NCBI GenBank assembly: GCA_018239845.1
Contig: JAFEGO010000031.1
Span: 1-36,571 of the forward strand
DNA length: 36,571 nucleotides
Source: Verrucomicrobiota bacterium
GTDB taxonomy: Bacteria > Verrucomicrobiota > Verrucomicrobiia > Opitutales > Opitutaceae
Direction of reading: 5' to 3'
Each line of letters opens with the position of its first letter. Position 1 is the stretch's first letter. Positions 25,345 through 36,510 of the stretch are shown piece by piece. The notes under the pieces are model-generated. The model was not told the DNA's origin. It did not search any database and worked only from the letters and a program-made list of their open reading frames with translations. Made by a program: the position numbers and the translations under genes.

Positions 25345-25737
25345 TTACCAGACGTTGCAGATCAGTTCGCCACCGGCCTTGTTGCGGCGGCAGTCGGCGT
25401 CCTTCATCAGGCCCTTCGAGGTCGAGAGGATGCTGATGCCGAGGCCGTTGAGGACGCGCGGAATATCGGTGTAGCTGTAGTAGAGACGGCGGCCCGGCGT
25501 GGAAACGCGGGTGAGGCCCGTGAGGGCCGGCTGGCCGTCGACGTACTTGAGGGCGACGATGAGGGTCTTGTGGCCCTGGGCGTCAACGCCGTCCTTGAAA
25601 TCGGTCACGTAACCCTCGGTCTTGAGGATCGCGGCGATGCTCGCGCGGAGTTTGGAGTGCGGGGAAACGCACTCGGCGAGACCGGCCTTCGACGCATTGC
25701 GGAGGCGGGTCAGGAAATCACTGATCGGATCGGTCAT
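25345..25737 (-). CDS. rpsH: 30S ribosomal protein S8
   Basis: A 130-residue primary 16S-binding protein. It starts MTDPISDFLTRLRNASKAGL and ends GISILSTSKGLMKDADCRRNKAGGELICNVW (quoted in parts: STSKGLMKDADCR, GGELICNVW). In E. coli S8 represses the spc operon by binding at rplE mRNA. The 62-bp gap upstream of rpsH has a small GGGTC/GACCC hairpin (25768-25783) that could be structural. The leader ends ACATCCACC before ATG, without a Shine-Dalgarno. Confidence 0.97.
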   Translation of the reverse strand: MTDPISDFLTRLRNASKAGLAECVSPHSKLRASIAAILKTEGYVTDFKDGVDAQGHKTLIVALKYVDGQPALTGLTRVSTPGRRLYYSYTDIPRVLNGLGISILSTSKGLMKDADCRRNKAGGELICNVW

Positions 25738-25799
25738 GGTGGATGTTTGTTTTAGCTGGTGGCGCGCGGGTCATATCCGACCCCCGTGGCCAGAAAGGT

Positions 25800-26105
25800 T
25801 TACCAGGAGGACTTGGTGACGCCGGGGATCTTGCCGGCGAGGGCGAGTTCGCGGAACTGGATACGGGAGACGCCGAACTTGCCGATGTAGGCGCGCGGGC
25901 GGCCGCTGAGCGAGCAGCGGTTGCGGATGCGGACCTTGGAGGAATTCTTCGGGAGCTTCGCGAGCTTCTTCTGGGCGGCGAAAAACTCGGCGTCCGAGAT
26001 GGAGGGAGTCGCGAGGAGGGCCTTCAGCTCGGCGCGCTGCTTGGCGTACTTGGCGACGAGGGCGATGCGCTTCTTGTTGCGCTCGATGGCGGAGGTCTTG
26101 GGCAT
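25800..26105 (-). CDS. rpsN: 30S ribosomal protein S14 (zinc-free form)
   Basis: A 101-residue S14 of the 30S head. It starts [20 protein letters not shown] and has the signature [21 protein letters not shown]. The long form without CxxC pairs is the zinc-independent type. A much longer open frame upstream is a shadow of rplE, so the ATG after an 11-bp gap is used. It sits between rplE and rpsH as in the classic spc operon. Confidence 0.97.
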   Translation of the reverse strand: MPKTSAIERNKKRIALVAKYAKQRAELKALLATPSISDAEFFAAQKKLAKLPKNSSKVRIRNRCSLSGRPRAYIGKFGVSRIQFRELALAGKIPGVTKSSW

Positions 26106-26116
26106 GGTCGGAAGGA

Positions 26117-26695
26117 TTAAGCGGCGTTGGTCTTGGCGGCCTGGGTCTCGGTGCGGCGGAAGGGCATGCCGAGGAGCTTCAGGAGTTCGCGGCCCTCGTC
26201 GTCGGTGGGGGCGCTGGTCACGATCGTGATGTCGAGACCCATGGTCTTCTTGACGTTCTCGACGGTGATCTCGGGGAAGATGGTGAAGTCGGTGATACCG
26301 AGGCTGTAGTTGCCCTGGCCGTCGAACTTCGACGGGACGCCGCGGAAGTCGCGGATCGTCGGGAGGGCGACCGCGAGGAGGCGGTAGAGGAACTCCCACA
26401 TGGCGGGGCCGCGGAGCGTGACGCTGCAACCGGTGACCTGGTTGGGCTTCAGCTTGAAGTTGGCGATGGCCTTCTTGGAGCGGTTCAGAATCGGCTTCTG
26501 ACCGGCGATGAGGCCCATGTCGCGGGCGATGTCGGCGATCTGGTTCTTGTCGGCGTCGGAGTCGATGCCGGTGTTCAGGTTGACCTTGAGGATCTTCGGA
26601 ACCTGATGCGAATTCTTGTAACCGCGGCTCTTCACGAGCTCGGGGACGACCTGCTCGGTGTAGAGTTTCTTGAGGGAGGGAACGTAGCTGCTCAT
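26117..26695 (-). CDS. rplE: 50S ribosomal protein L5
   Basis: A 192-residue L5 that binds 5S rRNA and contacts P-site tRNA. Motifs: [67 protein letters not shown] and [28 protein letters not shown] short Ala-rich tail follows. It is 115 bp after rplX. That gap shows only weak inverted repeats and no gene. Confidence 0.98.
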   Translation of the reverse strand: MSSYVPSLKKLYTEQVVPELVKSRGYKNSHQVPKILKVNLNTGIDSDADKNQIADIARDMGLIAGQKPILNRSKKAIANFKLKPNQVTGCSVTLRGPAMWEFLYRLLAVALPTIRDFRGVPSKFDGQGNYSLGITDFTIFPEITVENVKKTMGLDITIVTSAPTDDEGRELLKLLGMPFRRTETQAAKTNAA

Positions 26696-26810
26696 TTGCT
26701 TGGCGACCGGATTACCGACCCGGAAGCGTTAAATGTGATGATTTTGAGAGGAAAAGCGCCCAGTAACGCAGGCTTGGGGCCCGGTTGGCAAGCGCACAGT
26801 GGCGCAAAGT

Positions 26811-27083
26811 TTAGGCGGCGGGAGCGGCTTTCTTGCGCTTGCTCGCGTCGAAGGCCGACTGGAGCATCAGGTTGGAGATGTGGACCGAGCCCTCGAGCTC
26901 CGAGATGGCACCCTGCGGGTTCTTCTCGGACTTCTTGAGGTGCTTCTTGATCATGGCGACGCCCTCGACGCGAGCGCGCTGCTTGCCCGCGAGGATCTCG
27001 AGGACCTTGCCCGACTTGCCCTTGTGGGAGCCGGCGATGACAACGACCTGGTCGTTGCGCTTGACGTGGAATTTCGTAGCCAT
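26811..27083 (-). CDS. rplX: 50S ribosomal protein L24
   Basis: A 90-residue L24, an assembly initiator of the large subunit. It has the KOW motif near the N-terminus (KRNDQVVVIAGSHKGKSGKVLEI), then VEGVAMIKKHLKKSEKNPQG and a short basic tail. It is slightly shorter than the E. coli protein (104). The start is 1 bp after rplN, with GGAGGT about 8-12 nt upstream, a clear Shine-Dalgarno. Confidence 0.97.
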   Translation of the reverse strand: MATKFHVKRNDQVVVIAGSHKGKSGKVLEILAGKQRARVEGVAMIKKHLKKSEKNPQGAISELEGSVHISNLMLQSAFDASKRKKAAPAA

Positions 27084-27084
27084 G

Positions 27085-27450
27085 TTAGAGGACCTCCGGA
27101 GCGAGCGAGATGATCTTCATGAAGTTCTTCGCGCGGAGCTCGCGCGCCACGGGCCCGAAGATGCGGGTGCCACGCGGATTGTTCGTCGCGTCGATGATGA
27201 CGACGGCGTTGCTGTCGAAGCGGAGGTAGCTGCCGTCGGGACGGCGGACGGGGGCCTTCGTGCGGACGACGACGGCCTTGGCGACCTCGCCCTTCTTCAC
27301 GGTGGCCTCGGTGGCGCTCTGCTTGATGTGGACGGTGATCACGTCGCCGACGGAGGCGGTGTTGGTGATCTGGCCGGTCTTGCTGATCATGGCGGCCTTG
27401 CGGGCGCCGGTGTTGTCAGCGACTTCGAGAACGGAACGGAGTTGGATCAT
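27085..27450 (-). CDS. rplN: 50S ribosomal protein L14
   Basis: A 121-residue L14 at the subunit interface (bridge B8). It starts [22 protein letters not shown] and contains [11 protein letters not shown], the [24 protein letters not shown] block, and [14 protein letters not shown]. Length is exact for the family. It is 42 bp after rpsQ, with GGAAG upstream of the ATG as a likely ribosome-binding site. Confidence 0.98.
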   Translation of the reverse strand: MIQLRSVLEVADNTGARKAAMISKTGQITNTASVGDVITVHIKQSATEATVKKGEVAKAVVVRTKAPVRRPDGSYLRFDSNAVVIIDATNNPRGTRIFGPVARELRAKNFMKIISLAPEVL

Positions 27451-27492
27451 GGCGATCTTCCTTTTTTAAAGCGGTTGGGAGGGAGAAGGCGC

Positions 27493-27834
27493 TCAGGCCT
27501 TCGTGGTCTTGGTGGGGACTTGCTCGGCCACGTCCTTTTCGGTGATGGCGACGGCGTCGGTGGTGACGGCCTTCTGGATGATGGCGGTGACGCGCCAGCG
27601 CTTCAGGCGGCTGAGGGGGCGGGTCTCCATGACCTCGACCTGGTCGCCGACCTTGGTCTCGTTCTTCTCGTCATGGACGTGGAGGACGGTCTGGCGGTTG
27701 ACGACCTTGTGGTAGAGCGGATGCGGCACCTTGTAGGCGATGGTGACCTTGACGGACTTGTCGCCGGAGCGGCTGCTGACGAAGCCGATTTGGGTTTTGC
27801 GCGTGTTGCGCGAGCCGGGAGCGGAGGAGGACAT
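27493..27834 (-). CDS. rpsQ: 30S ribosomal protein S17 with C-terminal extension
   Basis: A 113-residue S17, a primary 16S binder with an OB fold. The core (about 10-88) has RKTQIGFVSSRSGDKSVKVTI, HPLYHKVVNRQTVLHVHDEKNE, VGDQVEVMETRPLSRLKRWRV. Typical S17 is about 84 residues. Here about 25 extra C-terminal residues (KAVTTDAVAITEKDVAEQV) follow. It is 29 bp after rpmC. Confidence 0.96.
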   Translation of the reverse strand: MSSSAPGSRNTRKTQIGFVSSRSGDKSVKVTIAYKVPHPLYHKVVNRQTVLHVHDEKNETKVGDQVEVMETRPLSRLKRWRVTAIIQKAVTTDAVAITEKDVAEQVPTKTTKA

Positions 27835-27863
27835 GGTGATTTAAGCGTTTAAGCAGCGGGCGC

Positions 27864-28067
27864 TCAGGCGGCGACGGGCTTGCGGTTCTTTTCGTTGAGA
27901 ATGGTCTCGAGGCGCGCGATGTCCTTGCGGAGGGAGCGGAGCTGGGAGGTCTTCTCGACCTGGCCGGTCTGCTTGCGCAGGCGCAGCTGGAGGAGTTGCT
28001 CGCGGAGTTCGCGGAGCTTGGTGGTGATCTCAGCGGGAGCGAGATCGCGGATTTCTTTGGAAGTCAT
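27864..28067 (-). CDS. rpmC: 50S ribosomal protein L29
   Basis: A 67-residue two-helix L29 near the peptide exit tunnel, part of the docking site for trigger factor and SRP with L23. Motifs: [24 protein letters not shown] and [16 protein letters not shown]. Length is normal. It lies 34 bp after rplP. Confidence 0.97.
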   Translation of the reverse strand: MTSKEIRDLAPAEITTKLRELREQLLQLRLRKQTGQVEKTSQLRSLRKDIARLETILNEKNRKPVAA

Positions 28068-28101
28068 GACGGTGCGGCTTTCGAGGTTGCGGACTTACTT
28101 A

Positions 28102-28524
28102 TTAGGCGGCGTTGGTGTCGCGCTGGATGAAGCGGCAGTGGAACGGCAGCTTGGCATCGGCGAGGCGGAAGGCCTCCTTGGCGATGCTCTGGGAGACACC
28201 GGCGAGCTCGAAGAGGATGGCGCCGGGCTTGATGACGGCGACGTAGAACTCGACGGGGCCCTTACCCTGACCCATGCGGACTTCCGCGGGCTTCTTGGTG
28301 ACGGGCTTGTGGGGGAAGACGCGGATCCAGAGTTTGCCCTTGCGCTTGAGGTGGCGCGAGATGGTGACGCGGGCGGCTTCGATCTGCTGGCCGGTCATGG
28401 GGCCGCGGGTGAGCGACTGGAGGCCGAATTCACCGAAGGCGAGGGTGTTGCCACGCTTGGCATTGCCAGCGCGGGAGCCTTTCATCGTCTTGCGGTATTT
28501 GGTACGGGCGGGAGCTAGGGCCAT
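28102..28524 (-). CDS. rplP: 50S ribosomal protein L16
   Basis: A 140-residue L16 near the A-site tRNA elbow. Motifs: [62 protein letters not shown] (in parts), [21 protein letters not shown] and [12 protein letters not shown]. The ATG is preceded by GGAG within 10 nt. It is 40 bp after rpsC. Confidence 0.97.
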   Translation of the reverse strand: MALAPARTKYRKTMKGSRAGNAKRGNTLAFGEFGLQSLTRGPMTGQQIEAARVTISRHLKRKGKLWIRVFPHKPVTKKPAEVRMGQGKGPVEFYVAVIKPGAILFELAGVSQSIAKEAFRLADAKLPFHCRFIQRDTNAA

Positions 28525-28550
28525 GGGAGGATTCTCCTGAAATTAGATGT

Positions 28551-28564
28551 ATCCGGAAACCGGA

Positions 28565-28565
<1 letters not shown>
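28551..28565. repeat. Palindrome ATCCGGAAACCGGAT at the rpsC stop
   Basis: A 6-bp stem ATCCGG/CCGGAT with loop AAA ends on the last base of the rpsC TAA stop codon. It contains the same GGAAACCGGAT word found at the end of the LolA-like gene and in the rpoA-rplQ gap. Confidence 0.55.
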
Positions 28566-29197
<632 letters not shown>

Positions 29198-29206
29198 GGA
29201 AGTGTA

Positions 29207-29548
29207 TTAGTTGGATTGGCCGTCGGAGAGGACGATGCGGATGTGCGACATCTTCTTGCGGCGGGGCATCGCGGTACCGCGAGCACCAGCCTTGAAGCGC
29301 TTCAGGACGGGGCCGCACTCGATGAGCGCGAGCTTCACGGTGAGGCTGTCGGCCGAGAGGTTGTTGTTGTTCTCGGCGTTGGCGATGGCGCTCTTGAGCG
29401 TCTTGCCAATGAGGCGCGCGGACTTGCGCGGGATGAGCGCGAGGTACTCGGCGGCTTCCACGGCCTTGCGGCCTTGGATGATGCGGGAGATGTCGCGCAT
29501 TTTCTTGGGCGACATGCGCGCGTAACGGGTGAGGGCTTGGACTTCCAT
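29207..29548 (-). CDS. rplV: 50S ribosomal protein L22
   Basis: A 113-residue L22 whose loop lines the exit tunnel near the macrolide site. Motifs: ALTRYARMSPKKMRDISRII, LALIPRKSARLIGKTLKSAIANAENN (in parts), and the hairpin region RFKAGARGTAMPRRKKMSHIRIVLSD. Length is normal. Its leader ends CACC directly before ATG without a Shine-Dalgarno. A 107-bp gap with a REP element separates it from rpsS. Confidence 0.97.
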   Translation of the reverse strand: MEVQALTRYARMSPKKMRDISRIIQGRKAVEAAEYLALIPRKSARLIGKTLKSAIANAENNNNLSADSLTVKLALIECGPVLKRFKAGARGTAMPRRKKMSHIRIVLSDGQSN

Positions 29549-29596
29549 GGTGGTGAGGACGATTCCGGAGCGATGACTCTTTCCGGCGATAGCAGC

Positions 29597-29618
29597 GGGG
29601 GCGAGGCCCCCACCCTAC
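29597..29618 (-). repeat. GTAG-type REP palindrome between rpsS and rplV
   Basis: On the minus strand: GTAG, then GGTG, then the 6-bp stem GGGGGC / GCCCCC with loop CTC. It lies inside the ribosomal cluster, which shows that these repeats also sit within highly expressed operons. Confidence 0.6.
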
Positions 29619-29655
29619 CCTTTGGTGGTTTCGTTGTTGGTTTAAAAAAGGAGGT

Positions 29656-29931
29656 TTAGATTTCCTTGCGCGTCATGCCGCCGTGCGACTTGAAGACGCG
29701 GGTGAGCGCGAACTCGCCGAGCTTGTGCCCGACCATGTTCTCGGTGACGTAAACGGCGGTGAAGACCTTGCCGTTGTGCACGCTGAACGTGTGGCCGACG
29801 AAGTCGGGCGTGATCGTCGAGCGGCGGGACCAGGTCTGGATGGGCTTCTTGACGCCGCTCTTGGTGGCCTTCTCGATTTTCTCGAGCAGGTGGTAGTCGA
29901 CGAAGAAACCTTTTTTGATGGAACGTGCCAT
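29656..29931 (-). CDS. rpsS: 30S ribosomal protein S19
   Basis: A 91-residue S19 of the 30S head that contacts S13 and the 50S. Motifs: [42 protein letters not shown] and [24 protein letters not shown] [16 protein letters not shown]. It is 21 bp after rplB. The leader ends CACC before ATG. Confidence 0.98.
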   Translation of the reverse strand: MARSIKKGFFVDYHLLEKIEKATKSGVKKPIQTWSRRSTITPDFVGHTFSVHNGKVFTAVYVTENMVGHKLGEFALTRVFKSHGGMTRKEI

Positions 29932-29952
29932 GGTGGTGCGAAGGGGTCGGGA

Positions 29953-30819
29953 TTACTTCTGGCCACGCGGCTTGCGGCCGTTGTGGTGGGTGATGATCTG
30001 GCTGTTCGACTGCTTCGAACGGCGGCGGGTCGGGAAGCCCTTGGCGAGCTGGCCCCAGGGGGACACGAGCTGCTGACGGCCACCACCACCCTTGGACTTG
30101 CCCTGGCCACCACCGTTGGGGTGGTCGACGGGGTTCATCGCCATACCGCGGACGGTCGGGCGGACGCCGAGCCAGCGACGGCGGCCGGCCTTGCCGAGGG
30201 ACTGCTTGTTGTGGTCGCCGTTGCCGACGGAGCCGATGGTGGCGCGGCAGTTGGCATGCACGCGGCGGAACTCGCCGGAGGGCATCTTCAACTGGGCCTG
30301 GCCGTTCTCCACACCGATGAGCTCGAGGGCGGCACCGGCGGAGCGGGCGATCTGCGCGCCACGGCCGGGGATGAGCTCAACCGCGTGCACGAGGGTGGAC
30401 GGCGGGATGAGGTGGAGGGGGAAGTTGTTGCCGACGATGAAGTCGTTCGTCGAAGCCTTGTTGGAGGCGACGATCTTGTCACCGGCCTTCAGGCCCTCGG
30501 GCGCAAGAATGTACTTCTTGATGCCGTTGGAGTAGACGACGAGGGCGATGTTGGCGGTACGGTTGGGATCGTACTCGATCGCCTCGACGACCGCGGGCTG
30601 ATCGAGGATGTCGCGCTTGAAGTCGATGATGCGGTACAGCTGCTTGTGGCCGCCGCCGATGTGGCGGGTGGTCACGCGGCCGTACACGTTGCGCCCGCCG
30701 GTCTTCGGCTTGGGCTCGGTGAGGGACTTCTCAGGACGCTTCTTGGACAGGCCTTCGCGCTTGTTCAGCTGCGTGAAGCGGCCCGAGGGCGTGAGGGGGC
30801 GGAATGAAATGATAGCCAT
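29953..30819 (-). CDS. rplB: 50S ribosomal protein L2
   Basis: A 288-residue L2 needed for subunit association and peptidyl transferase assembly. Motifs: GRNVYGRVTTRHIGGGHKQLYR, PNRTANIALVVYSNG, and the C-terminal GMAMNPVDHPNGGGQGKS. The last includes the conserved histidine equivalent to E. coli His229. It is about 12 residues longer than typical. The leader AGACATCCACC directly before ATG is shared with rpsD and rpsH; a GGAGA lies a little upstream. Confidence 0.98.
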   Translation of the reverse strand: MAIISFRPLTPSGRFTQLNKREGLSKKRPEKSLTEPKPKTGGRNVYGRVTTRHIGGGHKQLYRIIDFKRDILDQPAVVEAIEYDPNRTANIALVVYSNGIKKYILAPEGLKAGDKIVASNKASTNDFIVGNNFPLHLIPPSTLVHAVELIPGRGAQIARSAGAALELIGVENGQAQLKMPSGEFRRVHANCRATIGSVGNGDHNKQSLGKAGRRRWLGVRPTVRGMAMNPVDHPNGGGQGKSKGGGGRQQLVSPWGQLAKGFPTRRRSKQSNSQIITHHNGRKPRGQK

Positions 30820-30850
30820 GGTGGATGTCTCCGGGTGGTGAGTTCGCGGT

Positions 30851-31132
30851 TTAGACGAGCTCGATCTTGTCGCCGGCCTTGAGCGTGACGATGGCCTTCT
30901 TGTAGTCGGAACCGACGCTCGGGCGGCCCTGGCGGCTGCGCTTGTTCTTGCCGCGGTAGGTCTGCGTGTTCACGCGGCGGACGGTGACCTTGAAGGTCTG
31001 CTCGACGGCCTCGGCGATCTGGTGCTTGTTGGCGTCCTTGAACACCTCGAAGGTGTACTGCCCCAGCTCGGAAGAGAGCTTGTTGGACTTCTCCGTGAGG
31101 CGGACGAGTTTGAGAACTTTGTCGGCTTTCAT
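30851..31132 (-). CDS. rplW: 50S ribosomal protein L23
   Basis: A 93-residue L23 at the tunnel exit, the docking point for trigger factor and SRP. Motifs: LVRLTEKSNKLSSELGQYTFEV, AEAVEQTFKVTVRRVNTQTY and RPSVGSDYKKAIVTLKAGDKI. Its ATG overlaps the rplD TAA by 1 nt (TAATG), with GGAGGT about 9 nt upstream. Confidence 0.97.
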   Translation of the reverse strand: MKADKVLKLVRLTEKSNKLSSELGQYTFEVFKDANKHQIAEAVEQTFKVTVRRVNTQTYRGKNKRSRQGRPSVGSDYKKAIVTLKAGDKIELV

Positions 31133-31767
31133 TAGTTCTTACCTCCCTTGACGCGGGCGATGATGGCCTCGAGCGCCTTGGTGCTGACGATGATTTTCTT
31201 GTACTGCGCGAGATCGAGGGTGTTGAGCTTCGCGGCTTCCTGGAGGGTGACGCGGGCGATGTTGCGCGAGGCGCGGGCGGCCTCGGCGGCGAACGGGGCG
31301 TCAACGAGGAGCACCTTGCCCTTGGGGGCGATGCGGCCGACGACGGTGTTCATGGCCTTGGTCTTGGCGGCCGGGGAGACGAACTGCTCGATGACGGCGA
31401 TTTCGCCGGCAACAGCGCGATCGAAGAGCGCGCGGCTGAAGGCGAGATCCTTCACCTTGCCGTTGATCTTCTTCGAGTAGTCGCGGGGCTTGGGGCCGAA
31501 GACGACACCACCGCCGACCCACAGGGGGGAGCGGATGGAGCCGGCGCGGGCGCGACCGGTGCCCTTCTGGCGCCAGGGCTTCTTGCCGCCGCCGCGGACC
31601 TCGCCACGAGTCTTCGTGGAGTGCGTGCCCTGGCGGTTGTTGGCGTTGATGGCGACGATGACTTCCTTGACGGCCTGAAGGCCCTTGTCGCCTTCGAAGG
31701 TGGGCAGACCGGCGAAATCCTTCTCGCTGCTGGTCGTGGCGTCGGAATTAAAAACGGTGAGTTTCAT
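31132..31767 (-). CDS. rplD: 50S ribosomal protein L4
   Basis: A 211-residue L4. The long tunnel loop is seen as [23 protein letters not shown] and [18 protein letters not shown], and the globular domain as [10 protein letters not shown] and [16 protein letters not shown]. In E. coli L4 also represses the S10 operon by acting on its leader. No such leader could be recognised before rpsJ, because the str genes continue into it. GGAGA lies upstream of the ATG. Confidence 0.98.
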   Translation of the reverse strand: MKLTVFNSDATTSSEKDFAGLPTFEGDKGLQAVKEVIVAINANNRQGTHSTKTRGEVRGGGKKPWRQKGTGRARAGSIRSPLWVGGGVVFGPKPRDYSKKINGKVKDLAFSRALFDRAVAGEIAVIEQFVSPAAKTKAMNTVVGRIAPKGKVLLVDAPFAAEAARASRNIARVTLQEAAKLNTLDLAQYKKIIVSTKALEAIIARVKGGKN

Positions 31768-31781
31768 GGCTGGGTGTCTCC

Positions 31782-32435
31782 TTAGGCTTTGGCAGCCTTG
31801 GGCTGGCCTTTGATGGCGGAGCGGACGACGACGTCGTCGCCGTTGGCACCGGGGATCGCACCCTTCACGAGGATGAGATTCTTGTCGGCGATGATCTTGA
31901 CGACGCGGAGGTTCTGGACCGTCTGCGCATCGCGACCCATGTGACCGGGCATCGCCTGGTTTTTCCAGGAGCGGCCGGGGGTCTGACGCATGCCGATCGA
32001 ACCGATGCGGCGGTGGAACATGGAGCCGTGCGTGGCGGGACCGCCGGCGGCACCGTGCTTCTTGACGACGCCCTGGAAGCCTTTGCCCTTGGTGACGCCA
32101 CTGACGTCAACGAGCTGGCCTTCCGAGAAAGCGGCGACGGTGACGACATCACCGACCTTCAGGGTCGGGGCGTCAGCGAAGCGGACTTCACCAAGGACGC
32201 GAGGGGCGACGTCGAGGCCGGCCTTCTTCGCGTGGGCGAGTTCGCCCTTGCTGGTGTTCTTGGGCTTCTTGGTGGAGAAGCCGATTTGGACGGCGTTGTA
32301 GCCATCCGTTGCGACGGTCTTGACCTGGACCACGGAGCAGGGTCCAGCTTCGACCACGGAGACGGGGACCAGGACGTTTTGAGCGTCGTAGACCTGCGTC
32401 ATGCCGAGTTTTTTGCCGAGGAGCGATGAGATCAT
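31782..32435 (-). CDS. rplC: 50S ribosomal protein L3
   Basis: A 217-residue L3 close to the peptidyl transferase centre. Motifs: SSLLGKKLGMTQVYDAQN, VDVSGVTKGKGFQGVVKKHG, ATHGSMFHRRIGSIG and RQTPGRSWKNQAMPGHMG. The loop residue methylated as Gln in E. coli (AGQMG) is His here. It starts 115 bp after rpsJ, the second-widest class of gap within the cluster. Confidence 0.98.
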   Translation of the reverse strand: MISSLLGKKLGMTQVYDAQNVLVPVSVVEAGPCSVVQVKTVATDGYNAVQIGFSTKKPKNTSKGELAHAKKAGLDVAPRVLGEVRFADAPTLKVGDVVTVAAFSEGQLVDVSGVTKGKGFQGVVKKHGAAGGPATHGSMFHRRIGSIGMRQTPGRSWKNQAMPGHMGRDAQTVQNLRVVKIIADKNLILVKGAIPGANGDDVVVRSAIKGQPKAAKA

Positions 32436-32550
32436 GGGCTAAGCGGTAGGTGGAATGATTTCCGTTTAACGACCTACATTAGTCGAAACCCAGAGGTGCC
32501 GCGGGGGCACATGGGCAGCTGCTAACGTTGTGAGTTAAAAGTACTTCGTG
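32436..32550 (-). other. Structured 115-bp gap between rpsJ and rplC
   Basis: No gene is present. Two stem-loops can be drawn: GTGCC/GGCAC around a 5-nt loop (32496-32510), and GTAGGT/ACCTAC (32446-32451 with 32472-32477) enclosing a smaller GGAA/TTCC hairpin. The second lies just before the rplC start. In other bacteria rpsJ and rplC are usually close together, so this could be a processing or translational control site. That is inference. Confidence 0.4.
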
Positions 32551-32859
32551 TTAGACGTTGATGGTGATATCGACGCCAGAGGGGAGGTTCAGTTTCTTCA
32601 GCTCGTCGACCGTCTGGGCGGTCGGCTCGATGATGTCGATGAGGCGCTTGTGCGTGCGCGTCTCAAACTGCTCCATGGACTTCTTGTCCACGTGCGGGGA
32701 GCGGTTGACGGAGAGTTTCTCGATGCGGGTGGGCAGCGGAATGGGGCCGGAAACCCGGGCGCCGGAGCGCTTGGCGGTTTCGACGATATCCTGGGCCGAC
32801 TGGTCGATGACGCGATAGTCGAAGCCCTGGAGTTTGATGCGAATGCGTTGGCCTTTCAT
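32551..32859 (-). CDS. rpsJ: 30S ribosomal protein S10 (NusE)
   Basis: A 102-residue S10, a 30S head protein that also acts as NusE in transcription antitermination. It begins [19 protein letters not shown] and has [40 protein letters not shown] and a [17 protein letters not shown] end. It lies 21 bp after fusA with no tuf between, so the str and S10 groups are continuous. Confidence 0.98.
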   Translation of the reverse strand: MKGQRIRIKLQGFDYRVIDQSAQDIVETAKRSGARVSGPIPLPTRIEKLSVNRSPHVDKKSMEQFETRTHKRLIDIIEPTAQTVDELKKLNLPSGVDITINV

Positions 32860-32880
32860 GGCGATAAAAAGAACGAGGGT

Positions 32881-35076
<2,196 letters not shown>

Positions 35077-35100
35077 GGGACGGGAACGAATGAACTAACC

Positions 35101-35574
35101 TTACCAACGCAAGTGGGCGAAGGCGCGGTTGGCCTGGGCCATCTTATGGGTGTCTTCCTTCTTCTTCACGACGCCGCCGGTGTTGTTGTACGCGTCGATG
35201 ATCTCGGCCGCGAGGGCGTCCTTCATCGTGATACCCTTGCGGGCGCTAGCGGCATCAACGATCCAGCGGAGCGCGAGGCTTTCCTGGCGCTCAAAAGAGA
35301 TTTCAACCGGCACCTGGTAGGTGGCGCCACCGACGCGGCGGCTCTTGACCTCGAGGCGGGGACGCGCGTTCTCCAGCGCGCCGAGGAGGAGGTCCACCGG
35401 ATCACCCTTCTCGAGCTTCTCGGAGACCTTCTCGAACGCACCGTAAACGATGCGCTGGGCAAGATTCTTCTTGCCGCTCTTCATGATGACATTGACGAGG
35501 TGGGCAACGAGCGGGCTCTTGTAGCGGATATCGGGCGTGGCCTGGCGCTTAACAGCTTTGTGACGGCGTGACAT
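35101..35574 (-). CDS. rpsG: 30S ribosomal protein S7
   Basis: A 157-residue S7, the assembly nucleator of the 30S head. It starts [20 protein letters not shown], with [27 protein letters not shown] (in parts), [25 protein letters not shown] and [21 protein letters not shown]. Length is normal. It is 29 bp after rpsL and 24 bp before fusA. Confidence 0.98.
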   Translation of the reverse strand: MSRRHKAVKRQATPDIRYKSPLVAHLVNVIMKSGKKNLAQRIVYGAFEKVSEKLEKGDPVDLLLGALENARPRLEVKSRRVGGATYQVPVEISFERQESLALRWIVDAASARKGITMKDALAAEIIDAYNNTGGVVKKKEDTHKMAQANRAFAHLRW

Positions 35575-35603
35575 GACGGAAAGATAGTTCTAAGGACGGT
35601 TGC

Positions 35604-35984
35604 TTACTTGGCGGCCTTCGGGCGCTTGACGCCGTACTTGGAGCGGGAGCGACGGCGCTTTTCGACGCCGGTGGCGTCGAGGGTGCCGCGGACGATGTGG
35701 TAACGGACACCGGGAAGATCCTTCACGCGGCCACCGCGGACGAGGACGATCGAGTGCTCCTGGAGGTTGTGGCCCTCGTCAGGAATGTAGGAGATGACCT
35801 CGCTGCCATTCGTCAGGCGGACCTTGGCGACCTTACGGATAGCCGAATTCGGCTTCTTCGGGGTGCGGGTCATGACCTGCACGCACACGCCACGACGGAA
35901 CGGGTTGCCGGCGAGCGCCGGGGACTTGGACTTGGTGCGCACCTTGCGGCGGCCTTTGCGCACGAGTTGGTTAATGGTCGGCAT
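35604..35984 (-). CDS. rpsL: 30S ribosomal protein S12
   Basis: A 126-residue S12 at the decoding centre. It starts [20 protein letters not shown]. The streptomycin-relevant lysines K43 ([12 protein letters not shown]) and K88 ([13 protein letters not shown]) are both wild type, so a drug-sensitive form is expected. D89 is the site methylthiolated by RimO in E. coli. The upstream in-frame extension reaches into non-coding sequence and is rejected. It is the first gene of the ribosomal run in the window. Confidence 0.98.
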   Translation of the reverse strand: MPTINQLVRKGRRKVRTKSKSPALAGNPFRRGVCVQVMTRTPKKPNSAIRKVAKVRLTNGSEVISYIPDEGHNLQEHSIVLVRGGRVKDLPGVRYHIVRGTLDATGVEKRRRSRSKYGVKRPKAAK

Positions 35985-36022
35985 ACGAGTGGTGGAGAAT
36001 GGAAATTGGAGAAAAGAGGAAG

Positions 36023-36050
36023 ACGCTACCAAGCGCCAAAAGCTCGGCAA
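36023..36050 (-). promoter_or_regulatory. Weak promoter candidate for rpsL
   Basis: On the minus strand TTGCCG (36050-36045) and TAGCGT (36028-36023) are 16 bp apart, matching the -35 and -10 consensus at 4/6 and 3/6. Transcription would start about 30 nt upstream of the rpsL ATG. The leader (TTCTCCACCACTCGT) has no Shine-Dalgarno. Confidence 0.3.
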
Positions 36051-36216
36051 GAACTTTTTGGCGAAAAGTAACGGGTTTCGTGAAACGCGGTGGTTTTGGC
36101 CCGGTTCACGAGGGAAAACGCGTCGTGTCCGGAGGCGGGCACACGCGGAAAAATGCTGTGGGAGAGTCAGAATCGCCGGCTCCGGCAGGGATGACAAGCG
36201 GAATCAGTGAGTGGTT

Positions 36217-36299
36217 TTTACACGAAGACCGCAAAGGAAGCGAAGGATGGCCCCTCCCCTGCCCTCTGGGCTTTGTGATCTTTGCGCCCTTGGTGTAAA
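36217..36299. repeat. Imperfect inverted repeat, MITE-like in layout
   Basis: The outer arms are TTTACAC + GAAGAC + CGCAAAG on the left, and on the right (reverse complement) TTTACAC + CAAGGG + CGCAAAG. They then diverge into GAAGCGAAG and ATCACAAAG. The arms span about 29 nt each around a 25-nt centre. No coding capacity. It may be a degenerate palindromic repeat or a very small non-autonomous element. Confidence 0.5.
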
Positions 36300-36324
36300 G
36301 TGGTCGGGCCACCGCTGATTTTGG

Positions 36325-36510
36325 ATACAAAAACGCCCGGCCGGTGAGGGCCGGGCGATAACCATGGGGAGCTGAGCTCAACCCATGATTTTTTGGCGGG
36401 AGGAATTACAAACGTGACGGGCAATCCGCCTATGACAAGAGCAAATCTTTGAGGGGAGTTCTGGATCTTGCAGGAGGAAACGGAGGGAACGGAGGCCGGA
36501 GAAGCGTCTG
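36325..36510 (-). ncRNA. Candidate small RNA with intrinsic terminator
   Basis: On the minus strand a perfect TATAAT (36522-36517) would start transcription near 36510. About 185 nt later a 9-bp stem CGCCCGGCC/GGCCGGGCG (36357-36334) is followed by TTTTTGTAT, a good terminator. Just before it, CATGGG, GAGC, loop, GCTC, CCCATG makes a second hairpin (36363-36387). The 5' part carries three CCTCC units spaced 9 nt apart. No -35 box is clear and no known RNA family was recognised; 6S, SRP and tmRNA motifs are absent. It could also be the 3' end of a transcript from outside the window. Confidence 0.35.
36334..36357 (-). terminator. Intrinsic terminator on the minus strand
   Basis: A 9-bp GC stem with loop CTCACC is followed on the minus strand by TTTTTGTATCC. 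It ends either the small transcript described above or a gene beyond the right edge, and isolates the rpsL cluster from upstream transcription. Confidence 0.8.

Noticed and set aside
36473..36495. Three plus-strand Shine-Dalgarno sites (GGAGG with 9-nt period)
   Set aside because: No plus-strand start codon with a credible frame follows at the right distance.
36325..36510. 6S RNA, SRP RNA or tmRNA identity for the candidate transcript
   Set aside because: The length would suit 6S, but no long closing helix or central bubble could be drawn. The SRP tetraloop motif and the tmRNA tRNA-like ends are also absent.
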